Shown piece after piece: positions 18,442 through 26,527 of a DNA stretch of 64,000 bases (positions are counted from its first letter, which is position 1; each line of letters opens with the position of its first letter). The stretch lies in NCBI RefSeq assembly GCF_014750655.1, contig NZ_JABBXD010000002.1, forward strand, positions 157,088-221,087. The letters run 5' to 3'. The notes under the pieces were generated by a model. The model was not told where the DNA came from, did no database searches, and saw only the letters and a list, made by a program, of their open reading frames with translations. Position numbers and translations under genes: made by a program. This stretch comes from Salinimonas profundi (GTDB lineage Bacteria; Pseudomonadota; Gammaproteobacteria; Enterobacterales; Alteromonadaceae).

Positions 18442-20100
18442 TTATTCATTCAGTGCAAGGGTAGCCTTAATTGTGGTGCCATTATCAAAAAGCGCTACGT
18501 GCTCACATAAATGATGAATCAGGGACAGTCCCCTGCCATGTGCCATGTCCGGCCCTGCTGACTGTGACAGTGAATCTGTATGAAAACCCGCGCCTGAGTC
18601 ACTGACGGTAATTATCAGCGACTCCCCCGTGTCAGAAACCTGTGCATCGACCGTGATTTCGCCGGCATTCAGAACGGCCAGTCGGCTGGCGCGCAACTGG
18701 TAGTAACGGGAAAACCCCGACGCCGTACTTTTAAGTGATGAATCCAGATTTAAAAGCCCATGTTCAAGTGCATTATTAAGAAGCTCGGAGAGTACGGTGA
18801 ACAGTTTACTCTTTACGCGCTTCAAACTTTCCTGAGCGCATAGTAAATCCGTAAGTTCCGATACCAGTTCCGGTCTTTTCAACTGAGCAGGTTGCAATCG
18901 TGTAGAAAGCCTGAAGGGAATAGTGGTAATGGGCGATACCGCGTGATGACTTAACGCCTGACAGCGAAAGTACATTACCGTCATATCGTCGGCCTGTGTA
19001 TCGGAATGACGATACTGTAATGCTGCATGGTAAATGTCGGTTGCCCCCACATTCGCTTTGGCAAAAAAGGATTCAACACCCTGTTCGCCCAGCATCTGAC
19101 CATCTTCGCCCGTCACTTCCACCAGCCCGTCAGTAAACATCAGCAGTTCATCGCCTAAAGCGCATTGTACGGTAATGCATTTGCTCTCAAACTCATCGTC
19201 GTCAAGCACCCCCAGCGCCATATGCGCAGAGTCGTAATATGTCATCCTGGCTGAGGTCGCAGATTTTACCAACACGGCCGGCATGCCCCCTTGCCATAAA
19301 CGATGACAGGTTCCGGCGGCATCAACGTGGCCGATAATGGCAGCAAAAAACATATCTGCTGGTAGCAAATCCAGTAAAATTCGATTGAGCGTTTTTGCTA
19401 TTTGCTCTACGGCCAGCCCCTGCTGGGTCAATGTGTTGAACGTGCGGGAGACAGGCAATACACCTATGGCCGATGCCAGACCGTGGCCGGTGAAATCGCC
19501 TATCAGATAATAGGCGCCGCCATCGGGACTCATGGTATGCAAACAGACATCACCGCAAAATTGCGCAGCGGGCGATGCGCTGACATCGAAATGCTGTTCA
19601 AGCTGCTGACTGCGCCGCACCACATTGTTAAAAATGTGCTCCACTATTGTATGTTCACGATCTATCGTCAGCTGATGCTGACGAAGCCGTTGATTTTGCT
19701 TTTCAATATGCTGACCGAGGTGGCGGATCCGGGTATGGGCGCTTATCTTGGCCGCCAGAACCAGCTTATCAAAGGGTTTTGAGACAAAATCATCGCCCCC
19801 CACATTCAGACAGCGTACCAGGGCGGCCTTATCTTCCAGCGATGTAATAAAGATAATGGGTAAATACTGTTCAGGTGATAGTGCTTTTATCTGTGGGGCC
19901 ACATCATAGCCGCTGATGTCCGGCATGATGACATCGAGCAGAACCAGATCGGGTTTTTCAGACTGACAGGCGGCAATAGCAGAGGTCCCGTCAACGGCTT
20001 CAATGCAATTATGATAACCCTCTTGCTCCAGCATGTGCCTGAGCAAAAACCGGTTCAGGGCGTCGTCATCTACGATGAGAATTTTGATGCTGGACGACAT
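18442..20100 (-). CDS. HsbR-type response regulator: REC, PP2C phosphatase, HATPase
   Basis: A partner-switching regulator of 552 residues. The receiver domain (about 1-125) has acceptor Asp in LVLLDVIMPDISG. A SpoIIE/PP2C phosphatase domain follows (about 165-380; GDFTGHG, then FTDGLVEV and DDMTVMYF). A C-terminal anti-sigma-factor type HATPase kinase covers about 410-550 (LLNNALEHG, DSGAGF, GRGLSLI). In Pseudomonas HsbR and Shewanella CrsR this architecture phosphorylates or dephosphorylates a STAS antagonist to free a sigma or anti-sigma factor. The STAS partner is the adjacent gene, six bases upstream. Confidence 0.88.
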   Translation of the reverse strand: MSSSIKILIVDDDALNRFLLRHMLEQEGYHNCIEAVDGTSAIAACQSEKPDLVLLDVIMPDISGYDVAPQIKALSPEQYLPIIFITSLEDKAALVRCLNVGGDDFVSKPFDKLVLAAKISAHTRIRHLGQHIEKQNQRLRQHQLTIDREHTIVEHIFNNVVRRSQQLEQHFDVSASPAAQFCGDVCLHTMSPDGGAYYLIGDFTGHGLASAIGVLPVSRTFNTLTQQGLAVEQIAKTLNRILLDLLPADMFFAAIIGHVDAAGTCHRLWQGGMPAVLVKSATSARMTYYDSAHMALGVLDDDEFESKCITVQCALGDELLMFTDGLVEVTGEDGQMLGEQGVESFFAKANVGATDIYHAALQYRHSDTQADDMTVMYFRCQALSHHAVSPITTIPFRLSTRLQPAQLKRPELVSELTDLLCAQESLKRVKSKLFTVLSELLNNALEHGLLNLDSSLKSTASGFSRYYQLRASRLAVLNAGEITVDAQVSDTGESLIITVSDSGAGFHTDSLSQSAGPDMAHGRGLSLIHHLCEHVALFDNGTTIKATLALNE

Positions 20101-20106
20101 AATGGT

Positions 20107-20412
20107 TCAGCTGATCGTAAACTTTTTATCAAACCGGGAAATTTGTAAAATGCGGGCTACCTGCGGGCGACAGTGGGTGATTTTGAATTCGATATTCCGG
20201 TGACTCAGGCTTTTCTGCATATTCAATAACATGCCTAATGCTGAACTATCCATATACTCAGTTTTAGCCAGATTTACCTCTACAATATTCACCTGCTCGG
20301 GTATCGTTTGATAGGCTAGCTTGAAATCCTGCACTTTTGCAAAATCAAATTTTTCATCCATGGCAATGATGAGACGTTCGTTTTTATCAACGGTTTCGGT
20401 AACTAACGACAT
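20107..20412 (-). CDS. STAS-domain anti-anti-sigma factor (HsbA-like)
   Basis: A single STAS domain of 101 residues. The conserved phosphorylatable serine lies in TEYMDSSALGML (about 51-62). It is the expected substrate of the kinase/phosphatase encoded next. AGGAG precedes the ATG by seven bases. The two genes form a compact partner-switching unit; the final sigma or anti-sigma target is not encoded nearby. Confidence 0.88.
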   Translation of the reverse strand: MSLVTETVDKNERLIIAMDEKFDFAKVQDFKLAYQTIPEQVNIVEVNLAKTEYMDSSALGMLLNMQKSLSHRNIEFKITHCRPQVARILQISRFDKKFTIS

Positions 20413-20556
20413 ACCTGTTCTCCTGCTAGGCCGTAACCATTCATGGTATTCGGCGCGATGCAGATAAATATAGTCAGCAGATGCGCACAGCGCTATTAAT
20501 TTTTCATGCTTTTTCTACCATAATGTAGAGCAATTTTTAATTAGCCGGAAAATTCT

Positions 20557-20883
20557 ATGAGTGACTCTAATCTGGTTTACAGCACAGACTCGGGCCGGAT
20601 AAAGCAATCCGACAATACGCAGGCGCCGCGATCAGTGTCAAAAGATGGCATAGTGAGAATCAGCCGTGAAACAAAAGGTCGAAAAGGCAAAGGCGTCTCT
20701 ATCGTTTCCGGGTTAGATATGGATGCCAAAGCGCTAAAAACACTGTGTACCGAACTTAAGAAAAAGTGCGGGTGTGGCGGCGCAGTTAAAGACGGTACCA
20801 TTGAAGTTCAGACCGATGATCGTGAAAAGCTCAAAAGTCTGCTGCAAGCCAAAAATTATACCGTTAAACTTGCTGGCGGCTAA
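20557..20883 (+). CDS. yciH: SUI1/eIF1-family protein YciH
   Basis: A homologue of eukaryotic initiation factor 1. E. coli YciH influences start-site fidelity in vitro, but its physiological role is unclear. It has 108 residues: a basic N-terminus and the SUI1 domain (about 40-105) with KGVSIVSGLD, LKKKCGCGGAVKDG and the C-terminal VKLAGG. It is divergent from the partner-switching genes and followed after 53 bp by the tandem-receiver gene. Confidence 0.92.
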   Translation: MSDSNLVYSTDSGRIKQSDNTQAPRSVSKDGIVRISRETKGRKGKGVSIVSGLDMDAKALKTLCTELKKKCGCGGAVKDGTIEVQTDDREKLKSLLQAKNYTVKLAGG

Positions 20884-20936
20884 CTCTGCCCTTTGCTGCA
20901 CCGCAGGTGCAAAATAACAAAAATCAAAAGTGAGAT

Positions 20937-21743
20937 ATGTCGATGGAAAAGCTGTCTATTCAGGATCTTCACATCGTGCTGGTCGAACCCTCAGATACCC
21001 AGCGCAAGATTATCACCACCCTACTCCTGAAAGAAAAAGTAAAGGAAATAGATGCTGTCAGTACGCTGGCCGAAGCGAAGGCGGCGATTAAAGCCCACGG
21101 TGCAGACCTGATTGTCAGTGCCATGTATTTTGAGGACGGTACAGCCATAGAGCTCCTGACGTTCATTAAAGAACATGCCGAGCACGCGGCTATCCCGTTC
21201 ATGTTGATATCCAGTGAAAACCGCCTCAGTAAACTTGAGGAGCTTAAACAGGCGGGTGTGGCTGCGATCCTTCCCAAGCCATTTGAACCATTGCACCTGT
21301 CTCGTGCACTGAACGCCAGCCTTGATTTGATTAACCATGACGAGCTCGATTTGGATTTCTTTGATGTTCGCGAAGTTCGCGTGCTCTTGGTCGATGATAG
21401 CCGCCTGGCCAGAAATCACATCCGCCGGGTATTAGAAGGCATGGGCCTGGAAAAAATCAAAGAAGCAGAAAACGGCGCGATGGCGCTAACACTGATAAAG
21501 GATGAGTCATTTGATTTGGTGGTGACCGATTACAATATGCCTGAAATGGACGGCAGAGAGTTATCGGAGTTTATCCGCTTCAATCCTGATACTGCACATA
21601 TCCCGATTATCATGGTGACATCTGAATCTGCGGATAGCGCGCACATGGCAAACATTCAACAAACCGGGGTTAACGCGTTATGCGATAAACCGTTTGAGCC
21701 GACAGAAGTAAGGGCGATGCTGGCAGCCCTACTGGGTGAATAA
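20937..21743 (+). CDS. Tandem receiver-domain protein, first receiver degenerate
   Basis: Two CheY-like receivers and no output domain in 268 residues. The second (about 145-268) is canonical: DDSRLARN at the acidic pocket, acceptor Asp in LVVTDYNMPEMDG, then VTSES and the DKPF lysine. The first (about 8-135) keeps KPF but has Ala in the acceptor position (DLIVSAMYFEDG), so it should not be phosphorylated there. It probably works as a phospho-relay or scaffold protein. It sits in a cluster of signalling genes, but the partner kinase is not apparent. Confidence 0.85.
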   Translation: MSMEKLSIQDLHIVLVEPSDTQRKIITTLLLKEKVKEIDAVSTLAEAKAAIKAHGADLIVSAMYFEDGTAIELLTFIKEHAEHAAIPFMLISSENRLSKLEELKQAGVAAILPKPFEPLHLSRALNASLDLINHDELDLDFFDVREVRVLLVDDSRLARNHIRRVLEGMGLEKIKEAENGAMALTLIKDESFDLVVTDYNMPEMDGRELSEFIRFNPDTAHIPIIMVTSESADSAHMANIQQTGVNALCDKPFEPTEVRAMLAALLGE

Positions 21744-21781
21744 CAGACAGCACTCAGATCCTGTTACCACATAAATATCAA

Positions 21782-21806
21782 AGCCGCTATGAACAGCGGC
21801 TTTTTT
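21782..21806 (+). terminator. Terminator after the tandem-receiver gene
   Basis: AGCCGCT / AGCGGCT with a six-base loop followed by a run of T. It separates the upstream gene from the pheA leader. Confidence 0.85.
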
Positions 21807-21830
21807 GTCTGCACACCCTGTAAAAATGAG

Positions 21831-21859
21831 TTGACAGAAACGGTTTACCCTCATAGAGT
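21831..21859 (+). promoter_or_regulatory. Promoter of the pheA leader
   Basis: TTGACA (21831-21836), 17-bp spacer, TAGAGT (21854-21859). The predicted transcription start falls on or next to the A of the leader-peptide ATG at 21866. Either the leader message is nearly leaderless or another start is used. Confidence 0.55.
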
Positions 21860-21865
21860 CAGGCT

Positions 21866-21922
21866 ATGAACCTAATACATCACGCTCGCGCATCGTTTTT
21901 TGCTTTTATCACCTTCACCTGA
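21866..21922 (+). CDS. pheL: pheA leader peptide
   Basis: An 18-codon reading frame, MNLIHHARASFFAFITFT, with four phenylalanines in its last eight residues. It is placed immediately upstream of a terminator/antiterminator structure and pheA. This is the classical design of Phe-dependent transcription attenuation: stalling at Phe codons when charged tRNA-Phe is short favours the antiterminator. There is no strong Shine-Dalgarno sequence. Confidence 0.85.
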   Translation: MNLIHHARASFFAFITFT

Positions 21923-21970
21923 GGGAGGCGATGCCGCGCGTAAAAACCTCCCGCCGGGAGGTTTTTTTTT
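21923..21970 (+). promoter_or_regulatory. Phenylalanine attenuator of pheA
   Basis: The terminator is formed by AAAAACCTCCC (21942-21952) and GGGAGGTTTTT (21956-21966) followed by more T. The alternative antiterminator is GGGAGGCG at 21923-21930, which can pair with the same CCTCCC. Segment CGCGCATCG inside the leader gene (21887-21895) can in turn pair with CGATGCCGCG (21929-21938). This gives the 1:2 / 2:3 / 3:4 arrangement of an attenuator. Confidence 0.85.
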
Positions 21971-21991
21971 GGCTACACCGGAGAGTACCCC

Positions 21992-23173
21992 ATGACTGTA
22001 CCTGCACTTGATGAATTACGCACACGGATAACTGACCTGGATAGTGAGTTGCTGACTTTACTCGCTGAGCGTCGTGCTTTGACCAATGAGGTGGCAGAAA
22101 CAAAAATCTCACATCAAATTCCGGTACGGGATATTAAGCGTGAGGAGCAATTACTGATTCGACTGATTAAACATGGTCAGGAGAAAGGGCTGGATGCACA
22201 TTACGTCACGCAGGTTTTTCACGTCATCATTGAAGACTCAGTGTTAAATCAGCAGGCAATGTTAGCCGAGCGTGCCAATCCTGGCAGCGCCTTACCGTTA
22301 AATCGTGTGGCGTTTTTAGGTGACCGGGGCTCCTACTCTTATCTTGCTACGCAAAAGTACTTTTCCCGCCGTCCCGGGGAGTTACTGGAAATCGGCTGCC
22401 AGAGTTTCAGTGAAATCGTGCAAAAGGTTGAACACGCGGAGGCTGACTACGCGGTTCTGCCCATCGAAAACACCACCTCCGGCAGTATTAATGAAGTGTA
22501 TGACCAGCTGCAACATACAGAGCTCAGCATTATCGGCGAACTGACACACCCCATTCGTCACGCCTTACTGGTTGCCACGTCCACCTCGCTGGACAAGATA
22601 AAAACCTTGTATGCGCACCCGCAGGTATTCACACAGTGCAGCCACTTTTTAGCTGAACTGGGGAACGTTGAGGTAAAAACTATCGACAGTACCTCGTCGG
22701 CCATGCTGAAAGTCAGTGAATTGCAACGTGATGATGTTGCCGCTATCGGCAGCGAAGCCGGCGGTAATCTCTATGGGCTGTCAGCCATTAAGTCAAACCT
22801 TGCCAATCAAAAAGAAAATCACAGCCGTTTTATTGTGGTCGCGCGTCAGGCAGTGAATGTGCCTTTGCAGGTGCCGGCTAAAACCACCCTGGTAATGTCT
22901 ACCATTCAAAAGCCCGGTTCACTGGTGGAAGCGTTGATGGTGCTCAAAAATAATGAAATAAACATGACGAAACTGGAGTCACGCCCTATGCCGGGCAACC
23001 CGTGGGAAGAAATGTTTTACATTGATGTTGAGGGCAATACCGCAGACGGCCCATTGCAGCAGGCCATTGATGAGCTGAAAAAGATTACGCGGTATCTTAA
23101 AGTGTTAGGCTGTTATCCTTCAGAGGAAATCAGCCCAACAAAGGTCGCTGCGGCAAGTGCGTTATCTGAATAA
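21992..23173 (+). CDS. pheA: Chorismate mutase / prephenate dehydratase
   Basis: A bifunctional enzyme committing chorismate to phenylalanine. It has 393 residues: an AroQ chorismate mutase domain (about 5-90, LDSELLTLLAERRAL), a prephenate dehydratase domain (about 105-285, FLGDRGSYSYLA and the conserved NHSRFIVV near 272), and a C-terminal ACT regulatory domain (about 298-378) with KPGSLVEAL and the Phe-binding ESRPMPG motif. GGAGAG precedes the ATG. It is regulated by the leader attenuator and converges on the diguanylate cyclase gene with only 11 bp between them. Confidence 0.97.
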   Translation: MTVPALDELRTRITDLDSELLTLLAERRALTNEVAETKISHQIPVRDIKREEQLLIRLIKHGQEKGLDAHYVTQVFHVIIEDSVLNQQAMLAERANPGSALPLNRVAFLGDRGSYSYLATQKYFSRRPGELLEIGCQSFSEIVQKVEHAEADYAVLPIENTTSGSINEVYDQLQHTELSIIGELTHPIRHALLVATSTSLDKIKTLYAHPQVFTQCSHFLAELGNVEVKTIDSTSSAMLKVSELQRDDVAAIGSEAGGNLYGLSAIKSNLANQKENHSRFIVVARQAVNVPLQVPAKTTLVMSTIQKPGSLVEALMVLKNNEINMTKLESRPMPGNPWEEMFYIDVEGNTADGPLQQAIDELKKITRYLKVLGCYPSEEISPTKVAAASALSE

Positions 23174-23184
23174 AAAAGCAAGCG

Positions 23185-24936
23185 TTAAACGGGTTGCTCT
23201 GTAAGTGAGCCTGAGACGATTTCAGGCTCAAACCCGCAAATCTTATTGCGTCCGGTTTCTTTGCTTCGGTAAAGTGCTTCATCAGCGCTGGCATACAGAC
23301 TATTAAAGTCATAGCCGCACTGGGCAGAGTCTGCCACGCCGAAGCTGGCGGTAACTGAAAAGTCATGTCCGGTAGGTGTAGTATCTATTGCAGCAATTGC
23401 ACTGCGGTAATTCTCTGTAATCACCATGGCTTTTTGAACGGTGCAGCCGGGTAACAGTAACGCAAACTCCTCGCCGCCCATTCGCCCAAGAATATCCTGC
23501 CCCCGGCATACACGCTGAATGGTTTTTACCACCTCACGTAATACCCAGTCACCAACCACATGTCCGTAAGAGTCATTAATGCGTTTGAACAAGTCCAGGT
23601 CAAAGATAACAAACGCGAGGTCTTGCTCCGTGCGCGTGTGATAACGCAAATTAGACTGCGCCAACTCCGTAAAATAGTGCCGGTTTGCCACCCCGGTAAG
23701 CTTATCGGTTCGGGCCTGAAGCTTAAATTTGCGATGAATACGGCGTGTGACAATCAACCAGGTGATAATCACTGCAGCCAGTAACAGAAGAGAAAGAATA
23801 ACAAGGTAGCTATTCTGCAACTCTTTTTTATGAAGCCTGGCTTCGGTTTTTAATAGCGCATTTTCTTTATCCAGCAATTTAATCTGGTTGGCTTTTTCAA
23901 TTGCTTCGTTTTTGGCTTTGGCTATTGCTATCTGCTTTGCAGAAACTTCGTCCACGAACGCTTTTTGAAGCTCAGCGTATTGTTTGTAAAATGTTAAGGC
24001 CTTGCTACTGTTGTTTCTGTACTCTTCGATTAGATACAGCACATATAATGCATCGACGTTGGGTTTTGTTGCCCCCATTTCAGACGCTATATTCAAAGCA
24101 GTTAAAGCCTGTACTTCGGCCTCACTGATACTATTCGATTCAAAAAGTAGCGTTGACATCAAAGAGTGATATTCGGCTTTGATTCGGGGGTAGCTGATAG
24201 AATCAAATATTGCCCTGTTTTCTATCAGCAGCTCCTGCGCTGCTCCGTGATCCGCATTATTGAGATAGTTTTTTGCCTCAAGAATAATAGTAGAGGCTAT
24301 CACTACGTCCTCTTCTGCGAGTTTGCATGCTTCAAGACCTTCTTTGAAGTTATCTTTGGAAACAATATGTTGCCGATTTATCTGAGACTCAAAAATTAAA
24401 TTTTTACCGAAACAGACAGAGCGCAGATCTGAAGTCAGCGAAAGCGCTTTAGATGCGCTACTATATGCATTGTCATACTCGTCCACCTGGTTATAAAATA
24501 TTGCCAGTCCCAGGTATGCTTGTGCAGCAGCTTCAGAGCCAGGCGCCACAAGCTGAGATAGTAATTGCGTGACCGCTTCAAAACCTTCGCTATAATTACG
24601 TGTAATTGCGAAGATATTCAGAAGTGCGGTGGAAGCATGCAGCCGAAGCTCAGAATCAGCCGTATTTGCGATTACACGCTCATATTTTTCAATCGCCGCC
24701 AGCGGCTGGCCTGAAAAAGCTTCCCGGTACCCATCCAAATACTCAAATTCCAGTTTTTGCTCGATACTGAAAGAATGGTTGTGTGTCGCTAAGTTATCTA
24801 ACAGAGCAGCAAATTCCACAGGTGCTTTACTTTTCAACTTCCAGGCTTGAGCAAACATGCCCTCGACATCTTTTTCAGATGCGAACGCACAGAACGCCCA
24901 GAGACTTAGTAAGAAGAAAAGTAAAGCGCTTTTCAT
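23185..24936 (-). CDS. TPR-GGDEF diguanylate cyclase
   Basis: A 583-residue protein with a signal peptide (about 1-19), a periplasmic TPR-rich region (about 25-330), a coiled coil (about 335-370), one membrane helix (about 376-396) and a cytoplasmic GGDEF domain (about 410-570). The active-site motif is GGEEF, preceded at five residues by RGQD, an RxxD inhibition site, so it should be an active, feedback-controlled cyclase. It starts two bases after the stop of the 66-residue small protein, so the two are probably co-translated. This places it at the end of the putative borosin gene run. Confidence 0.88.
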   Translation of the reverse strand: MKSALLFFLLSLWAFCAFASEKDVEGMFAQAWKLKSKAPVEFAALLDNLATHNHSFSIEQKLEFEYLDGYREAFSGQPLAAIEKYERVIANTADSELRLHASTALLNIFAITRNYSEGFEAVTQLLSQLVAPGSEAAAQAYLGLAIFYNQVDEYDNAYSSASKALSLTSDLRSVCFGKNLIFESQINRQHIVSKDNFKEGLEACKLAEEDVVIASTIILEAKNYLNNADHGAAQELLIENRAIFDSISYPRIKAEYHSLMSTLLFESNSISEAEVQALTALNIASEMGATKPNVDALYVLYLIEEYRNNSSKALTFYKQYAELQKAFVDEVSAKQIAIAKAKNEAIEKANQIKLLDKENALLKTEARLHKKELQNSYLVILSLLLLAAVIITWLIVTRRIHRKFKLQARTDKLTGVANRHYFTELAQSNLRYHTRTEQDLAFVIFDLDLFKRINDSYGHVVGDWVLREVVKTIQRVCRGQDILGRMGGEEFALLLPGCTVQKAMVITENYRSAIAAIDTTPTGHDFSVTASFGVADSAQCGYDFNSLYASADEALYRSKETGRNKICGFEPEIVSGSLTEQPV

Positions 24937-24938
24937 GA

Positions 24939-25139
24939 TTAGTGCATTATTACCTTATCTGAATCAGAAGGTGCTGGTGTATCGGTTTCTTCCTCATCAT
25001 CTTTTTCAGGAACCATCAAACACCACTGTTTCCTGTTTTCAGGGAGTTCATTATCAATTTTTTCAGAAAAAATCGTTTTCGCTTCACTGCGTTTTTGTGC
25101 ATCTGCGCCTAACTGCGCTAACAACTGAATTGCAGACAT
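24939..25139 (-). CDS. 66-residue putative borosin precursor (SonA-like)
   Basis: I place the start at the ATG at 25139, with GAGAGAAG just upstream; an in-frame GTG four codons earlier is unlikely. The N-terminus MSAIQLLAQLGADAQ is an amphipathic helix and recalls the start of Shewanella SonA, the substrate of the methyltransferase SonM. The middle holds a hydrophobic WCLMVP segment (about 39-44) followed by an acidic DDEEETD tract, and the chain ends DKVIMH. The likely modified stretch is WCLMVP or the VIMH terminus. Evidence for the role is resemblance from memory plus the neighbouring SonM-type gene, so this is inference. Alternatively it may be a small partner of the adjacent cyclase. 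Confidence 0.6.
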   Translation of the reverse strand: MSAIQLLAQLGADAQKRSEAKTIFSEKIDNELPENRKQWCLMVPEKDDEEETDTPAPSDSDKVIMH

Positions 25140-25223
25140 AACTTCTCTCACTTATTATAAATTTTTATCAATATACTGCGTTATTTAGGTTATCACTATA
25201 AACGCAACACTGTTAATTTTTTG

Positions 25224-25736
25224 TCAAATCACTTCCAGTTTGAGTTCGTCAACGCGCGCCACAATTACATCATAATATGAGTTTTGGACTACTTCTTCGA
25301 ACCTGAAGCCTAAACTAGTCAGTAATTTTTTAATGACGAGGTGACTCTTTGCGAACCTTGCAATTACCTCTGTCTGATTCAAATCTTTAAATGCAAATTG
25401 ACACACTCTGCTCAGGGCCTCTGACGAGTAACCTTTTCCATTTTGACTTTGAATAAGCATAATCCCTATCTCACACTCATCGTGATTCAAGAATTTAAGC
25501 ATTATCAATCCGCAATCTGATTTTGAGTGCTTGTTAGTAACCCTCCATATGTATTGTTTAAAATAAGCTTTCTGATTATTTCGAATCGCTGACTCAAATA
25601 ATACCTCGGCTTTTTCAGCACTTAATGCAGGGCCAATTTTGCGCATTACTTTGGGGTCCTGATATAGTGCGATAAACATTGCGCGATCAGATTCATTCAA
25701 TAAACGAAAATCCAGCCTGCGTGAACTAAATTCCAT
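25224..25736 (-). CDS. GNAT-family acetyltransferase (RimJ/RimL-like)
   Basis: A 170-residue N-acetyltransferase. I choose the ATG at 25736, which overlaps the methyltransferase stop as TGATG. Recognisable parts are the RimJ/L-like start RRLDFRLLNESD, motif A QNGKGYSSEAL (about 113-123, acetyl-CoA pyrophosphate loop) and the late SLGFRFEEV helix-strand. Substrate is unknown. In this setting it may act on the precursor peptide, its product or a self-protection target. Base composition looks more AT-rich than its neighbours, which would fit acquisition by transfer. Confidence 0.8.
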   Translation of the reverse strand: MEFSSRRLDFRLLNESDRAMFIALYQDPKVMRKIGPALSAEKAEVLFESAIRNNQKAYFKQYIWRVTNKHSKSDCGLIMLKFLNHDECEIGIMLIQSQNGKGYSSEALSRVCQFAFKDLNQTEVIARFAKSHLVIKKLLTSLGFRFEEVVQNSYYDVIVARVDELKLEVI

Positions 25737-26527
25737 CACATATTCTCTGACAGCTTATTCAGTCGGGCGACCATCTCAGCATCTTCTGTTTTAGTTTGTG
25801 ATGGCGGGATAACCAACGTTGTATGCTGATGTACTTTTGCACTACTCAATTCATTTAGCGCCAGCCACTCGATACGCACATCTTCAATCGGCAAGACGGC
25901 AGCTTCATACAGCGCCACCTGGTGTGAGTCAGGATAGAAAGTCTGCAAACATTCCTGAAGTAAGGCTCGGTAGCGATTGTCAGATGTGAATGCTTTATGG
26001 GAGCGGTCCCCGGCCATCCCCACCTGCCATAAAATTAATAACGCAGAGGTATCCACTACCTTACGATTTACCATAAATTGTGTGGCTTCGTAGTGAATAC
26101 AGCCGGACGTACCCGGATCCAACCCCATATCCGCGTACAGGCAATCTTCGGCGGAAACACCCGGCTCCATGTGCGCGTGGTACCCTTCCTGTCTGGCTTG
26201 TTGAATAACCTTATGCGGCGCGAGGGCAAACACACCGGGATGGCCATAAAATGCGCCCACCACTTTTTTACCGGCCCGCACTTCGGTCATCATTGCATCG
26301 ACCATCTCGCGATATGTTTGTCGACGATCTTTGCCCTCAGCGTAAAACGGTTGCAGGCTTCTCACATCCTGGTTCATTTCTTTTATCCAAAGCTCAACAT
26401 AACTGTCAGAAGCGCTGGAAAAAACAACATCTGCCTGTTCAATGTGACTTCTGGAAAGTGGCGTAATGTGTGAGCCAAGTGTCATTCCTACGCCGACACA
26501 GACTATGCTGCCTTGTTGTGTTGTCAT
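25736..26527 (-). CDS. SonM-like borosin alpha-N-methyltransferase
   Basis: A class III SAM-dependent methyltransferase (tetrapyrrole-methylase fold), 263 residues. The start SIVCVGVGMTLGSHITPLSR and the FYGHPGVF loop (93-100) fit the fold. Residues Tyr62, Arg68 and Tyr72 (FYAEGKDRRQTY) reproduce the Tyr-x5-Arg-x3-Tyr catalytic pattern of the peptide-backbone methylating borosin enzymes (OphMA Tyr66/Arg72/Tyr76). Overall it strongly resembles Shewanella SonM as I remember it. There is no C-terminal core extension, so it would be the split type acting on a separate precursor. A porphyrin or corrin methylase is unlikely: no cobalamin or sirohaem genes are nearby. The ATG overlaps the protease stop (ATGA). 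Confidence 0.85.
   Translation of the reverse strand: MTTQQGSIVCVGVGMTLGSHITPLSRSHIEQADVVFSSASDSYVELWIKEMNQDVRSLQPFYAEGKDRRQTYREMVDAMMTEVRAGKKVVGAFYGHPGVFALAPHKVIQQARQEGYHAHMEPGVSAEDCLYADMGLDPGTSGCIHYEATQFMVNRKVVDTSALLILWQVGMAGDRSHKAFTSDNRYRALLQECLQTFYPDSHQVALYEAAVLPIEDVRIEWLALNELSSAKVHQHTTLVIPPSQTKTEDAEMVARLNKLSENM

Noticed and set aside
20896-20913. TGCACC-GCA-GGTGCA hairpin between yciH and the tandem-receiver gene
   Set aside because: Short stem and no T run, so not called a terminator; the two genes may be co-transcribed.
25195-25227. Promoter for the 66-residue peptide gene (TTGACA at 25222-25227)
   Set aside because: The nearest -10-like elements are 19-21 bases away, outside the usual spacing. 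A promoter in this AT-rich gap is plausible but not demonstrable by eye.
25736-26527. Reading the methylase as a cobalamin or sirohaem enzyme
   Set aside because: No porphyrin or corrin genes nearby, and the Tyr-x5-Arg-x3-Tyr pattern plus neighbouring small peptide fit borosin enzymes better. A phylogeny would settle it.
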